A DNA stretch of 64,000 nucleotides from an uncultured bacterium (GCA_900548385.1 URKJ01000002.1:1-64000), one strand, 5' to 3'. Counted from the stretch's first letter, positions 1 to 9,613 are shown. Notes: generated from the letters alone by a model not told the origin. Numbers and translations are program-made.

Positions 1-158
1 TATTTTATACTTCAAATATTTATTCCATCATTTTTCACGCACAAAACAGAGGTTCTGAAATAATTTTTCCGTAAATTTCAAGAATGGATTTGATGTTTGC
101 CTCTTTCTATTGTATATTGCGGTGTATTGCAAAAGATAATAAAGATAAGAAAGGCAAA

Positions 159-1877
159 ATGGGTACAAAATTATGGACTTGTGCGTCTGATGGCAAAGAA
201 ACAATTACAGGGGACCTGATCAGAGAAAAAGCGCTTCCGCGTGCGATCGCAATGTATCTTGCGGCGCGCGGCGTCGATACCCGGCATATGGATATGTATT
301 TCAATGCCTCGTTTTCCGACCTGAGCGATCCGTTCCGTTTCCCCGGTATGGAAACAGCCGTTAAACGCCTTTGGCAGGCGATCGTTGACCGTGAGCATAT
401 TCTGATTCATGGAGATTATGACACCGATGGCATTACCGCCACCGCTCTGCTCTCCTGGATACTGGAACGCAACGGCGCGATTGTGACAAATTTTCTGCCG
501 CACCGTTTCGACGACGGATACGGTTTCACTCCCGATTCTCTCGCAAAGGCTTTGGAAGCCTCCGGCGGAGACTGCGGCGTACTGGTCACCGTGGACTGCG
601 GAATCAACAGCAGTGAAGCCGTTGCCGACGCCGCGCAGCGCGGGATCGACGTCATCATCACCGACCATCACGAACCGGGCGAAATTCTGCCGGATTCTCT
701 GGCGAACATCAATCCGAAGATTCATGAGGAACTCGCGGATATGCACAACCTTTCCGGCGTGGGTGTGGCGTTCAAACTCGGGCACGCATTCCTGAAATAC
801 GGGCGCGACCATAACCTCGGCGGCTACATGACGGAGCTCAAGGAAGTGCTTGATTATGTGGCACTCGGCACCGTTGCGGACATTGTCCCTCTGCTCGGCG
901 AAAACCGGATTCTGGTCAAGCACGGCATGGAAATGCTGAAACGCCAGCTCCGTCCGGGCGTCCGCGCTCTGATCGAAGTGGCGCGGATCTCCGGGTCCTC
1001 AATCAAACCGTCGGACATCACCTTTAAAATGGCGCCGCGGATCAACGCCGCCGGACGGCTCGGAAACGCGATCTCCGCCCTTCAGCTTCTGACCGCTTCG
1101 AAAATCGTCGACGCCTACCGCTTCGCCGATATGCTGGAGCATTTCAACCAGAAACGCCAGACGAAAGAGCAGGAGATCTTCAACGAAGCCAAGCACTATG
1201 TGGAATCCGCTCCCGACTTTTCGAGCAGTTATTCAATCATCGCCGCCGGCGACGGCTGGCATCAGGGCGTGATCGGAATCGTGGCGTCGCGTTTCGCCCG
1301 CGACTACAACCGTCCGGCAATCGTTCTGACGATTCAGGACGATGAAGCGCACGGCTCCGGACGCAGCATCGGCGGGCTGAATCTGATCAAAGTCCTTTCA
1401 AAATGCGCGCATCTCCTGACCCGTTACGGCGGGCATCCGATGGCTGTCGGGCTCGGTCTCCGCAAGGAGAACATCCCCGAATTCCGCCGGGTCTTCGAGG
1501 AAACTGTCCGTTCGGAAATTACGCAGGAAGACCTGATCGACAGCGTTTCCTATGACGGCACCGTCAACCTTGAGGATCTCGGTGATGATTTCTTCTCCTA
1601 TTATGAAAAGCTGGGGCCGTTCGGTCACGGCAACCCGCAGCCGTGTTACCGGCTGAACGGAGTGGAAATCGCCCGGACTTTCCCGATCAAGGCGGGTCAT
1701 ACAAAGGGTATCCTCCGTGACCGCAACGGCGGAACGACGGACTTTATTGCGTTCAACATGACACTGGAACCGCATTCCGTGTGGGACGTTGTCGCGATCC
1801 CGCAGATCAATGAATATTACGGCGAACGTCGGCGCCAGCTGCAGTTGGTGGACGCCCGGCCGGTTTCGGATCATTGA
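159..1877 (+). CDS. recJ: Single-stranded-DNA-specific exonuclease RecJ
   Basis: RecJ degrades single-stranded DNA 5' to 3' in recombinational and mismatch repair, in the cytoplasm. The 572-residue product shows the DHH phosphoesterase motifs: DYDTDG (residues 86-91), VTVDCG around D146, and DHH at 169-171. A DHHA1-type GGHPMAVG motif and a C-terminal OB-like part follow. Length matches the family (about 550-580). I chose ATG 159, which has an AAGAAAGG ribosome site just upstream. The in-frame ATG at 84 would add 25 unconserved residues and has no such site. It is followed by a tRNA gene and forms no obvious operon. The family assignment is firm; the start is likely. Confidence 0.95.
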   Translation: MGTKLWTCASDGKETITGDLIREKALPRAIAMYLAARGVDTRHMDMYFNASFSDLSDPFRFPGMETAVKRLWQAIVDREHILIHGDYDTDGITATALLSWILERNGAIVTNFLPHRFDDGYGFTPDSLAKALEASGGDCGVLVTVDCGINSSEAVADAAQRGIDVIITDHHEPGEILPDSLANINPKIHEELADMHNLSGVGVAFKLGHAFLKYGRDHNLGGYMTELKEVLDYVALGTVADIVPLLGENRILVKHGMEMLKRQLRPGVRALIEVARISGSSIKPSDITFKMAPRINAAGRLGNAISALQLLTASKIVDAYRFADMLEHFNQKRQTKEQEIFNEAKHYVESAPDFSSSYSIIAAGDGWHQGVIGIVASRFARDYNRPAIVLTIQDDEAHGSGRSIGGLNLIKVLSKCAHLLTRYGGHPMAVGLGLRKENIPEFRRVFEETVRSEITQEDLIDSVSYDGTVNLEDLGDDFFSYYEKLGPFGHGNPQPCYRLNGVEIARTFPIKAGHTKGILRDRNGGTTDFIAFNMTLEPHSVWDVVAIPQINEYYGERRRQLQLVDARPVSDH

Positions 1878-1898
1878 GAAAAAATTTCTCCGCTGTCC

Positions 1899-1926
1899 TT
1901 GAAAGATCGGATTCCGGAGATATAGT
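1899..1926 (+). promoter_or_regulatory. Probable sigma-70 promoter of tRNA-Leu
   Basis: TTGAAA (1899-1904), a 16-base spacer and TATAGT (1921-1926) lie 27 bases before the tRNA. This is a match to consensus only, but the position suits a short stable-RNA leader. Confidence 0.5.
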
Positions 1927-1952
1927 AAGGTTTCCCGCTAAGGGAAACTTCC

Positions 1953-2037
1953 GCCCGGATGGCGAAATGGCAGACGCAACAGACTTAAAATCTGTTATCT
2001 TACAGGTGTGCGGGTTCGAGTCCCGCTCCGGGCACCA
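1953..2037 (+). tRNA. tRNA-Leu (anticodon UAA)
   Basis: An 85-base class II tRNA with CCA encoded. The acceptor stem pairs GCCCGGA (1953-1959) with TCCGGGC (2027-2033), followed by discriminator A and CCA. The anticodon stem ACAGA/TCTGT encloses loop CTTAAAA with anticodon TAA at 1986-1988. A long variable arm lies around 1996-2008, and GGGTTCGAGTCCC forms the T arm. The long variable arm and UAA anticodon identify leucine. Confidence 0.96.
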
Positions 2038-2141
2038 CTTTTCCTTTCTTATCGTCTTTCGGCAGCAACAGCCGGCGTAAACTCCCGACTTTTTTCTGGA
2101 GCCGCGACCGTTGACATGGAAACCGTACCCGACTCAATTTC

Positions 2142-2185
2142 TTTCCCGGAAAATCCGGAAGACATTTCCGGGATTTTCCGGGAAA
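2142..2185. terminator. Long hairpin between tRNA-Leu and the cassette A enzyme
   Basis: A 15-base perfect inverted repeat (2142-2156 with 2171-2185), with inner GGAA/TTCC pairing. It lies between the plus-strand tRNA and the 3' end of the minus-strand glycosidase. Neither side has a good U-run, so its role as terminator is inferred from position and stem stability. Confidence 0.4.
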
Positions 2186-2192
2186 AGAAAAC

Positions 2193-5100
2193 TCATTTCT
2201 GCAGAATGATATCCATGAATTCCGCCGGACGGTGGGGCATGTCTCCCATTCCCGGAGAGAGCTGGAGCCAGCCGATCCGTTTTGTCCCATCGGAAAAATT
2301 GACGAGCACGGTCAGGCGGCAGCCGGAATTGCCGGTCAGCCGGAACGGACTTACGGCAATGGGGGAAAACGCCATTTCATAAATGGTTTTTCCGGGAAGA
2401 TGCCGGACCGCCAGTTTGACATCGTTCACTTCTCCGGTCGCTTTTCCGAAACTGTCCCATGAAGCCGACGATGCTTTCAACCTCCAGACCAGCGGCTTTT
2501 TCTGAAACTCGCCGATCAGATATTCAAAGTCGTCCGACTGCAGTCCTTTCGTTTCCGCTGCGGCGTTCTTCATCGTGTCAATGCCGATCTGGAGACTGTC
2601 GCCGCGCCAGATCGCCGGTTTTCCGAACTTTTCTTCCGGATGGAACGCCGCCTTGTACACCGTAACCGCCATGAACAGAGCGGAGGAAGTCCAGGAAAAG
2701 CGGATTTCCGCACGGTTCTTCCTGTCTGCTTCCGTCCACGGGAACAGACGGCGGGAGTTTTTTTCATCCAGCACAGTTTCCGCGGCATTTTCCGGCCAGT
2801 CGGAAAGATCGCCGTCGATGCGGATTTCGTGAGGGGATTCCGGCACCGTTATGCCGTTTACGCGGATTTTGTGCTCCGCATCGCGGAAACCTTTGATCCG
2901 GAGCTTCATCGTCAGTTTCTGCGGATTCAGCGTGACCGGGGCGGGAGATTTGAACTGCAGGAGAGCCGATTTTTCCCCGTAGATTTTGAACGGCTGAATC
3001 TGTCCCGCGCATTCCACGCTGCCGGTCAGGGTTTGGGATGTCACGTTATTAAGACGAATACCGAAAGAATGTTTACCGCAGAGTTCAACGGTATATTCCA
3101 GCGGTTTTTCAATGCCGGTCTGCTTTGCCGAAGCAATGAACTGTTTCAGCTCCGCTGTGGAGAGAGAACTTTCCAGATAGACGGGATATTCATCCAGTTT
3201 CAGTTTTTGAGTGCGGAACCGGTTTCCCATCCAGTCGTAAAAAGCGGCTGGGCGGGAGAATTCAAGCGTTTCGGGAGTTCCGTTCCATTGCCACAGAACG
3301 GCAACCCGTCTGGAACCGGTGTCGTAAATGTAACAGCGTTTGTTCCCGCCGAGACCGACACGGCAGGCAACGGACGCCTCCCCCAGCAGATCGGCAGCGT
3401 TCCGGACGGCGTACAGGTATAAGCCCGGCGCCCAGTGATGATCGGGATCACCCAGCACGCTGGTCCATGCGTAACCGATGTCGATCCCTGCCGCCTGGAA
3501 ATGAAAATACGTCCGGATTCCGCAGGCGAATTCGATCAGGGCATAACGGAGATCCCTTGCCGCCAGTTTGCAGGAAACCGGGTGAATCCGGTTGTCCGGG
3601 AAAGTCGGAAAATTGACGTTTCCGCTTTCCGAACTCAGGATCGGGAGATCCGGACGGAATTTTTTCAACACCGCCTGAAAATCCGCCTGTGCCGTTTCCA
3701 GATCGGGCATCTCCGGCAACTGGCGGTACGGATGTTCCGTCAGATAATCCAGCGTCTCCGCTGCTCCGGCTTTGAGCCAGGCGTACAGAAAATCCGGTTT
3801 AATATGACAGCCCGGTCCCGCAATTTTGACATGGGGATCCAGTTCCCGGATCGCTTTTGCCATCTGGAGCGTGGCGGCGGCGCAGGATTCGGCGGTCGCC
3901 GCGACATAGTTCGCCGGGTCGGGGTTCGGAGTCCGTCCCGCCCAGATTTCAGGTTCATTGAACAGCTCATAAATATCGACTTTGCCGCGATTCCGGAGAA
4001 TGGCTTCCTTAAAGTATCCGGTGATGATGGAACGGGAATCCCGGCTGATATAAAACGAGGACCCCGGCTGTGCTCCCGAAATATTCATCATGACCAGAAA
4101 GCCCGCATCGTGGAATGCGGATGCAGAATTGAATCCGCCGCGGTCCTTTTCCGTTGTTTTCGCCCACAGGCGGACCGCACCGATTCCGAAATCCCGGAAC
4201 AGGCGCGCAGTGAAAGCGTAGTCCGCAGGAGAGACATGCACATTCGTCCCCCAGCGCCGCAGGGATTTGCCCGGCGAACGGAGGACTCCCGTATAAAACG
4301 TATGAGAGTACCGTTTCCCGCTTTCCGTCTCTGCCGTGAAGATCAGATTCATCGGTCCGAGCGCTCCGTCGGGCGGAGAGATTGAGAACTTCTTTTCTCC
4401 CGGAAGAGTTATCTTTTCCGGAAACTCTCCGGCAAGAATTCTGCCGCCGCGCCAGTCGAGCAGCTCCCAGGTCAGACGGCATGTCTTTTCATCGGGAGAA
4501 TCCAGACGGATGGTTCCGCGGAACGGATTGCCGGCGTACAGATAACCGTATTCCGTCTCCAGTTTTCCGGAAAGCGCGATTGCCGGAGACGGAACGTCCG
4601 TACTTTCCGCCGCCAGCTGACAGACGGCGTCATCCAGCCAGACCCGCCCGGAGGGTGTGACAATCGGGGAAACATGGCTGAAATCCGAAGTCATGGCAGG
4701 ATTGCCGAATTTTCGGATTCCCGGCGCATCTCCGCCGAAAGCGGGAACGGAAAGTTCATACTTTTTCCATTCCGTACCGACCCTTACGGTTTTGTGATAG
4801 GCGGAGCCGTGTGCGGAGAAAAGACCGATGTCGACCGGGGTATCCGGTTTTGCCGCTTTCATATACATCGAAAATACGATCGGTTTCCCGACGATGTAAG
4901 GGACTGCATTGAATACCAGCCGGTTGAATCCGTCCCTGACCGGATCAAGCCGGAAGGAATGTCTGCCGGAATGAAACTCCTTTCCGTCAATGGCGACATT
5001 CATTCCGGGCTTGGCGATCCGGACGGCGGAGGGCGGATAGACGTTGTAGAATCCCCGTTCCGCGCCTCCGTTGCTGACATGATTGGCACGGGCGTCGACT

Positions 5101-5627
5101 TTCGTGCCGTCCTCTTTGACCCCGAAGAAGATTCTGCCGATTTTCAACTGCGGAATGTCCCGGAACGTGATACGGAAAGCGAGCGACTTGAGGTGATCGG
5201 GAAGTTTCGTTTCCATCCGGTAAAGCGAAGGTTCCGGTTTCAGGGAAACGCTCTTCTTTTTCCAGTAATGCTTGTCGGTTCTTCCCTCAAAGAGCAGATC
5301 GGCGGAAGCCCCGTCCGGTCCAGCCAGTTCGACTTCCAGAACAACGTTTTTGCCCGGAACCGGAGTAAGAAAGTAATAAAAATCCAGAGTTTTCCCCGGG
5401 AACTCTTTCAGAAAGCGGCTGGCGTCCAGAACCAGCATGCCGTCTTTGACGGAAGCCCCCACGAGTCCGGATTTTTGAAAATCGCGGACGGATCCCTTTC
5501 TTGTTCTCCCGTCGAACAGAGCAAGATCCCGCTTTGTCCGGTTGAGTCTGGCGGAGAAATCATCCCATTCTCCGGCGTTCAGGTTCAGCGCAAGCAGCGC
5601 CGCGATGACAAATGCCCGGAATTTCAT
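2193..5627 (-). CDS. Secreted clan-A glycoside hydrolase with C-terminal CBM9-like domain
   Basis: An exported 1144-residue enzyme, predicted to hydrolyse plant or mucosal glycan. A signal peptide spans residues 1-18 (hydrophobic FVIAALLALNLNA). Beta-sandwich, carbohydrate-binding-like regions fill about 30-450. A (beta/alpha)8 catalytic region at about 460-770 carries the candidate acid/base E558 in LFNEPE and candidate nucleophile E667 in ILSSESGN, as in GH39/GH5-like clan-A enzymes. A CBM9-like domain begins at IDGDLSDW (about 937) and runs to the end. It is the last gene of cassette A, 36 bases after the beta-propeller gene. The product at 36738-40289 is a clear paralogue (shared WRGD-LQIG and FDWMG/YDFMG-type motifs). 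The precise GH family and substrate are unknown. Confidence 0.82.
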   Translation of the reverse strand: MKFRAFVIAALLALNLNAGEWDDFSARLNRTKRDLALFDGRTRKGSVRDFQKSGLVGASVKDGMLVLDASRFLKEFPGKTLDFYYFLTPVPGKNVVLEVELAGPDGASADLLFEGRTDKHYWKKKSVSLKPEPSLYRMETKLPDHLKSLAFRITFRDIPQLKIGRIFFGVKEDGTKVDARANHVSNGGAERGFYNVYPPSAVRIAKPGMNVAIDGKEFHSGRHSFRLDPVRDGFNRLVFNAVPYIVGKPIVFSMYMKAAKPDTPVDIGLFSAHGSAYHKTVRVGTEWKKYELSVPAFGGDAPGIRKFGNPAMTSDFSHVSPIVTPSGRVWLDDAVCQLAAESTDVPSPAIALSGKLETEYGYLYAGNPFRGTIRLDSPDEKTCRLTWELLDWRGGRILAGEFPEKITLPGEKKFSISPPDGALGPMNLIFTAETESGKRYSHTFYTGVLRSPGKSLRRWGTNVHVSPADYAFTARLFRDFGIGAVRLWAKTTEKDRGGFNSASAFHDAGFLVMMNISGAQPGSSFYISRDSRSIITGYFKEAILRNRGKVDIYELFNEPEIWAGRTPNPDPANYVAATAESCAAATLQMAKAIRELDPHVKIAGPGCHIKPDFLYAWLKAGAAETLDYLTEHPYRQLPEMPDLETAQADFQAVLKKFRPDLPILSSESGNVNFPTFPDNRIHPVSCKLAARDLRYALIEFACGIRTYFHFQAAGIDIGYAWTSVLGDPDHHWAPGLYLYAVRNAADLLGEASVACRVGLGGNKRCYIYDTGSRRVAVLWQWNGTPETLEFSRPAAFYDWMGNRFRTQKLKLDEYPVYLESSLSTAELKQFIASAKQTGIEKPLEYTVELCGKHSFGIRLNNVTSQTLTGSVECAGQIQPFKIYGEKSALLQFKSPAPVTLNPQKLTMKLRIKGFRDAEHKIRVNGITVPESPHEIRIDGDLSDWPENAAETVLDEKNSRRLFPWTEADRKNRAEIRFSWTSSALFMAVTVYKAAFHPEEKFGKPAIWRGDSLQIGIDTMKNAAAETKGLQSDDFEYLIGEFQKKPLVWRLKASSASWDSFGKATGEVNDVKLAVRHLPGKTIYEMAFSPIAVSPFRLTGNSGCRLTVLVNFSDGTKRIGWLQLSPGMGDMPHRPAEFMDIILQK

Positions 5628-5663
5628 TTTCTATTTTTCCTTTCCATAAATCAGTGTTTTGTA

Positions 5664-7691
5664 TTATTTGCCTTTCATATCCGTCGCCGGAGTCTGAATC
5701 TCATAGAGAATGCCGTAATGCCCCGCCGGAATCAGAATGCGGCCGTTCCGGAAGACGGCGCGACCGGGAGAACCGGGAATCCCCTTGAAAGAGCGTGACG
5801 GAATCACTTTTGCCTGTTCCGGATCGGAAAAATCCACTGTCGTAATCGTCCCCGTATGCCGATCGGTAAACACTGCAATATCTCCTTCCACGGATACTGT
5901 TCCTGCCGGATTGCGGAATCCCTTTACCGGAAAGACCCGCCCGGTCTCCTGTTCCGGACAGCGGGGATCAATCAGCACACAGCCGTTTTTTCCGGATGCG
6001 GGAAAGAGAAACTGCCGTTTCAGCGCACCGGGTGCGGAATTCTGCCCGGAAAGGAATTCCGTGCGATGATGCTTCAGTACCGGCGTATCCCCGTTCAAAT
6101 CCAGCCATAAAACACCGCCGCCGTGACAGTTTACCGGGAAAATCCCGTTGATGTCCCGGTCGGCTGCGGTATCCGTATAGAATATGCCGCGAACCCGGCG
6201 TTTGAATACCGTCCTGATGTTTTCCGGTCTGGAAACATCCTTGACAAACAGCATCATGCCTCCGGCGGAACAGATCAGAAAACGCGGATTGGAGACCGTG
6301 CGGAGATGGAAGCAGGGCGCCGGGTCTCTGCCGAGTTCCGCAAGTCCGCCCGAAGAGTCGACCCGGTAGACCGCCAGCCCCTTCGGACCTTCCGCGGAAT
6401 AAAGCATTCCGTCCCGGACGGCAATGTCGTAACTGCATTCGAGGGGAAACCGCCGCTGCGGAATCAGTTCTTTTTCCGTAAGCCTGAATGTCATGATCCC
6501 CTGATGGGAACATGCCGCGTACAGAATGTCTCCGTCCGTAAACAAACGGCGAACCTGTCCTTTGACGTCGTATCTCCGGAAACCGGGCAGTTCCGCCGGA
6601 ATTTTCCGGGACTCCGCGGGAACCGGCTCCTTCTCCGGTGTTCGCGGCGGTTTCATGCCGTGCCGAACCACCGTATACAATCCGTCCATACCGGAGACGT
6701 AGAGGACTCCTTCGCCGACCGCCAAAGCCCCGACGGGATTCGGCTTCCCGGAACAGTCCGGCAGCTTTCCCCATGCAGTGAGCTTCGGAGCCGCCGGATT
6801 GGATACGTCGACAAGGAAGATTCCGTTGACGGTATCCGCAACGCAGGCGGTTTCGCCGGAGAGAGTGACGGTCCAGGAATCGAAAAACACAGTCGGCGAC
6901 GGTGGAAATTTGATGTTCCCGGTCCGGACCGGTTTCCGCGGATTGGAAACATCAAAGATTTCGAGTCCATGCCCCCTGTTTTTCCTTGTTTCCACCGGAC
7001 CGGTTTTCGCGTGCATTCCGGTCGCCGCATAGCAAAGGCTGCCCGAAATAACCATGCCGTCGCCAAAGCCGTCGAGATGAATACGCCCGACTTCTTTCGG
7101 CTGGTTCAGGTCCGCGACATTCCAGATGTGTATACGCCCGTGCCCCCAGCTTCCACCATAGAGAAGATTGTTATGAAACGCAACCGACTGGATTTCCCCG
7201 CCCCGGATCAATCCGATATGGCGCGGCTTTTCCGGGATGGAACAATCCAGAATTTCCACTCCGTAGATTCTCTGGGCGACGAAAACGATGTTTCCGGTCA
7301 CAGCGATTCCCGTCGCCAGTTCGACCGTGTCGAAACGGGTCAGAAGAACCGGCTTCTCCGGAGCGGAGACATCCAGAATCCAAAGTCCTTTTTCTCTTGC
7401 CGTAATGTAAAGAGTGCCGCCCGACAGCGCCATCTGCCTTCCGGAGATTTCCGGAAACCGCAGAATCAGCTCCGGCTCCAACGGATTTTTGAGATCGTAC
7501 ACAGCAAAACCTTTCCATCCAGCCGTATACAGGTAATTTCCGTTCCGCAGTACGGGTACGCAGTTTATTGAGTTCCGGACTTTGCGGAACGTCAGCTGCG
7601 CGGGAACCGTCGTCGAAGCGGCCGCGAAAGATACAGTCAGAAACAATACGAGCAGCACCGCGATGCTTTTTCTAGGAATTCCGTTGTTCAT
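5664..7691 (-). CDS. Exported beta-propeller protein with LVIVD-type repeats
   Basis: A 675-residue product with an N-terminal signal peptide (about residues 1-27, LLVLFLTVSFAAAS). The rest is built of 40-50-residue repeats of the form G..L....W.G..I.DVSNP..P, typical of LVIVD beta-propellers (for example WILDVSAPEKP, FLVDVSNPAAP, EIFDVSNPRKP). No catalytic motif is visible. Such proteins usually bind partners or ligands outside the cytoplasm. It sits between the pseudopilin (20 bases upstream) and the CBM9-like glycosidase (36 bases downstream), so it is probably co-transcribed and acts with them, perhaps as a surface scaffold. That role is inferred. Confidence 0.8.
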   Translation of the reverse strand: MNNGIPRKSIAVLLVLFLTVSFAAASTTVPAQLTFRKVRNSINCVPVLRNGNYLYTAGWKGFAVYDLKNPLEPELILRFPEISGRQMALSGGTLYITAREKGLWILDVSAPEKPVLLTRFDTVELATGIAVTGNIVFVAQRIYGVEILDCSIPEKPRHIGLIRGGEIQSVAFHNNLLYGGSWGHGRIHIWNVADLNQPKEVGRIHLDGFGDGMVISGSLCYAATGMHAKTGPVETRKNRGHGLEIFDVSNPRKPVRTGNIKFPPSPTVFFDSWTVTLSGETACVADTVNGIFLVDVSNPAAPKLTAWGKLPDCSGKPNPVGALAVGEGVLYVSGMDGLYTVVRHGMKPPRTPEKEPVPAESRKIPAELPGFRRYDVKGQVRRLFTDGDILYAACSHQGIMTFRLTEKELIPQRRFPLECSYDIAVRDGMLYSAEGPKGLAVYRVDSSGGLAELGRDPAPCFHLRTVSNPRFLICSAGGMMLFVKDVSRPENIRTVFKRRVRGIFYTDTAADRDINGIFPVNCHGGGVLWLDLNGDTPVLKHHRTEFLSGQNSAPGALKRQFLFPASGKNGCVLIDPRCPEQETGRVFPVKGFRNPAGTVSVEGDIAVFTDRHTGTITTVDFSDPEQAKVIPSRSFKGIPGSPGRAVFRNGRILIPAGHYGILYEIQTPATDMKGK

Positions 7692-7711
7692 ACGTCACAT
7701 CCTCCCAATTT

Positions 7712-8473
7712 TCAGTGTTTGACTTCCAAAAGCGTTTTCAAATCCTGCGAGCGGAAATACATGCCGCTGTTGTAAGTCATGAAGTTGAGATACGCGGCAT
7801 AACAATCGGAAGCGAACGAATGCATTTTCCGGGATGCGGCATGACCGTCGATGTAAACGGAGTTAATCTGATCCTGATGGCGCAGCGTGGCATACGCGTT
7901 ATCATCCCGGTTGTAATAAACCATCGGACTGGTAAACTGCCGGATCGGACCGAAACTGTCGAACAGAAGCGGCGAGGACGAGGGCATTTTGGCTTTGTGA
8001 AACCGGAGCATGACGAAATAATCGCTGCTTGCATCCACATAGTACAGAAACGGCGTTTTTCCGGAGTTTGCAAAATTGGCGAACTTCGCATCCCCGCTAA
8101 TCCCGAAAGAGCCGTAAACGGTTTTGTGTCCGTGTTCCCCCGTATCCCAGGCAAATTTTTTTCCACGCACTGGACAGGAAAAATAAACAGGGGCTCCCGT
8201 CACGGCGAGTCCTTCATAAAGACTGCGGCTCCAACTGGACTTCGGCATCTGAATGGAGAAGTTCCCGTTGAACGAATCCGCATAGGAAGCCGCCATCGTT
8301 CCGCATTGTTTCAGATTGTTCAGGCACTGTGCCGACTTCGCCTTTTCCCGCGCCGAATTCAATGCGGGAAGCATCAATGCAAAAAGAATTGCAATTATAG
8401 ATATGACGATTAAGAGTTCCAAGAGCGTGAAGTTGATCTTTTTCTCTCTTCTTACTTTGCTTTCCTGATACAT
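7712..8473 (-). CDS. H-X9-DG-type pseudopilin of cassette A
   Basis: A 253-residue pseudopilin. Residues 15-37 form the type IV pilin-like helix starting FTLLELLIVI, with Glu at +5 (E19). The residue before the expected cleavage site is Asn14, not Gly. LPALNSAREKA follows the helix, then C-x-NNLKQCG, as in DUF1559-like proteins. Near the C terminus HQDQINSVYIDG gives exactly H-X9-DG. Start: ATG 8473 has GGAG upstream; a longer open frame to 8866 has no pilin character and overlaps the regulator. The gene starts inside the 3' end of the regulator gene (22-base overlap), so translation is probably coupled. Its function in enzyme export or display is inferred. Confidence 0.88.
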   Translation of the reverse strand: MYQESKVRREKKINFTLLELLIVISIIAILFALMLPALNSAREKAKSAQCLNNLKQCGTMAASYADSFNGNFSIQMPKSSWSRSLYEGLAVTGAPVYFSCPVRGKKFAWDTGEHGHKTVYGSFGISGDAKFANFANSGKTPFLYYVDASSDYFVMLRFHKAKMPSSSPLLFDSFGPIRQFTSPMVYYNRDDNAYATLRHQDQINSVYIDGHAASRKMHSFASDCYAAYLNFMTYNSGMYFRSQDLKTLLEVKH

Positions 8474-9540
8474 AAGGTTTCTCCATCGTGAAGGGTTGGG
8501 GTTATTGCGATCGTGGGAATTTGCGGAATCAGTCCATCGGCGTGAGCCAGCAAACTGTCCGCAAGTTTCTCCGCGAGTTCGTTCGTTACGTTTGAAACAG
8601 CATTGACGCGGGTGTTGCCCGTTACCGCGTTGTTCTGGGAATTGAGCGTGATCATGCCGAATTCTCCGGGAACGTAACGCTGCTGGTCGTGCAGGACCTC
8701 CAGCACCAGAGGCAGTACGTCGTCCGTCGTCAGAAACAGGGAGTCGTAGCGCATCTGTTCCGCGATCTCCGTTGTCTGCCGGATATAACTTTGAAGCCGT
8801 CCCTTTTGGAAGAATACGCGGCGGCAGTCCCGTTCCTCCCGAAAATCCATTTTCAGCTCTGTGCATTTCCGGGAAAAGCCCTTGATCCGTTTCAGATACG
8901 GCGAATATCTGTGATCGGAAAAATCCGGCGTCAGCAAGGCCGGACTGCGGAATCCGTGACGGAACAGTTCCTCCGCCGCAAGCTCCCCCACTCTGGCATT
9001 GTCCAGCGAGATCACCGGCAATCCGTAACGCAGATAGGCTTCATCCGTGAAAACGATATTTTTCCCTTCGGCGCTCCATTGCCGGATCATCGGTTCCAAA
9101 TTGAGGTTTGTGGAAAGAATAATGTACTTTGCCTGTTTGCGGGAAAGTTCGCGCAGGTCTTCCTCGATTTCTTCCGGCCAGTATCTCATAAGATAAAGTT
9201 CCGGGGCAAGCGGCGTGTTTTTTGTCCGGTTGACGAATGCCAGCCAGAGGCGCGCCCATGCCGGATTGTCGATCATGTTCCGTCCACGGGCAACGAACAA
9301 TACCGGAATCTGATTGGCTTGCGGATTGATGATACGTCCGTTTGCCGTCCGCAGGAGCCGCTTTTCCCGCTCCAGTTCCTCAAGGATTTCGCGGATGACG
9401 CTCCGGGAACCGCCGGTCCGCACCGCAAGATCGCGTTCCGAAGGAAACGCCGTCTGCTCCTGTGCAAGAAGTTGACGGATCAGCGTCCGGATCTTTTCTT
9501 CCGTCACCGTCCGCGGCTGATTGTTGCGTATCTGTCCCAT
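8452..9540 (-). CDS. GntR-type HTH / LacI-like sensor transcriptional regulator
   Basis: A 362-residue cytoplasmic regulator, the first gene of cassette A. Residues about 10-75 form a GntR-like winged helix (FPSERDLAVRTGGSRSVIREILEELE). From about 85 on there is a LacI/periplasmic-binding-type sugar sensor domain (IPVLFVARG, then VISLDNARVGELAAEELFRHGF). Fusions of this kind (AraR-type) respond to sugars. Start ATG 9540 has GGGAG upstream, better than the in-frame codon at 9570. A near-perfect promoter and a palindrome lie just upstream, suggesting autoregulation. It overlaps the pseudopilin gene by 22 bases. The effector is unknown. Confidence 0.88.
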   Translation of the reverse strand: MGQIRNNQPRTVTEEKIRTLIRQLLAQEQTAFPSERDLAVRTGGSRSVIREILEELEREKRLLRTANGRIINPQANQIPVLFVARGRNMIDNPAWARLWLAFVNRTKNTPLAPELYLMRYWPEEIEEDLRELSRKQAKYIILSTNLNLEPMIRQWSAEGKNIVFTDEAYLRYGLPVISLDNARVGELAAEELFRHGFRSPALLTPDFSDHRYSPYLKRIKGFSRKCTELKMDFREERDCRRVFFQKGRLQSYIRQTTEIAEQMRYDSLFLTTDDVLPLVLEVLHDQQRYVPGEFGMITLNSQNNAVTGNTRVNAVSNVTNELAEKLADSLLAHADGLIPQIPTIAITPTLHDGETLCIRKAK

Positions 9541-9565
9541 GAAATCTCCCGGATAATCAAAACAT

Positions 9566-9613
9566 ACCACTTGGTTTATTTTAAATTATACAATAAAACT
9601 GCCGTTTTGTCAA
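9566..9613 (-). promoter_or_regulatory. Consensus promoter and palindrome for cassette A
   Basis: Read on the minus strand: TTGACA (9613-9608), 17-base spacer, TATAAT (9590-9585). Both hexamers are perfect sigma-70 matches with ideal spacing. Just downstream, over the expected start of transcription, lies the palindrome ACCAnnTGGT (9566-9575), a plausible site for the LacI/GntR-type regulator encoded immediately after it. Such a strong promoter suits tight repression. Confidence 0.7.

Noticed and set aside
1..158. Possible leader or small gene before recJ
   Set aside because: AT-rich, short, no ribosome site or conserved product; nothing to support.
8474..8866. N-terminal extension of the cassette A pseudopilin
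   Set aside because: The extra 131 residues are Arg/Gly-rich noise overlapping the regulator in another frame; ATG 8473 has a good ribosome site and gives a normal pilin N terminus.
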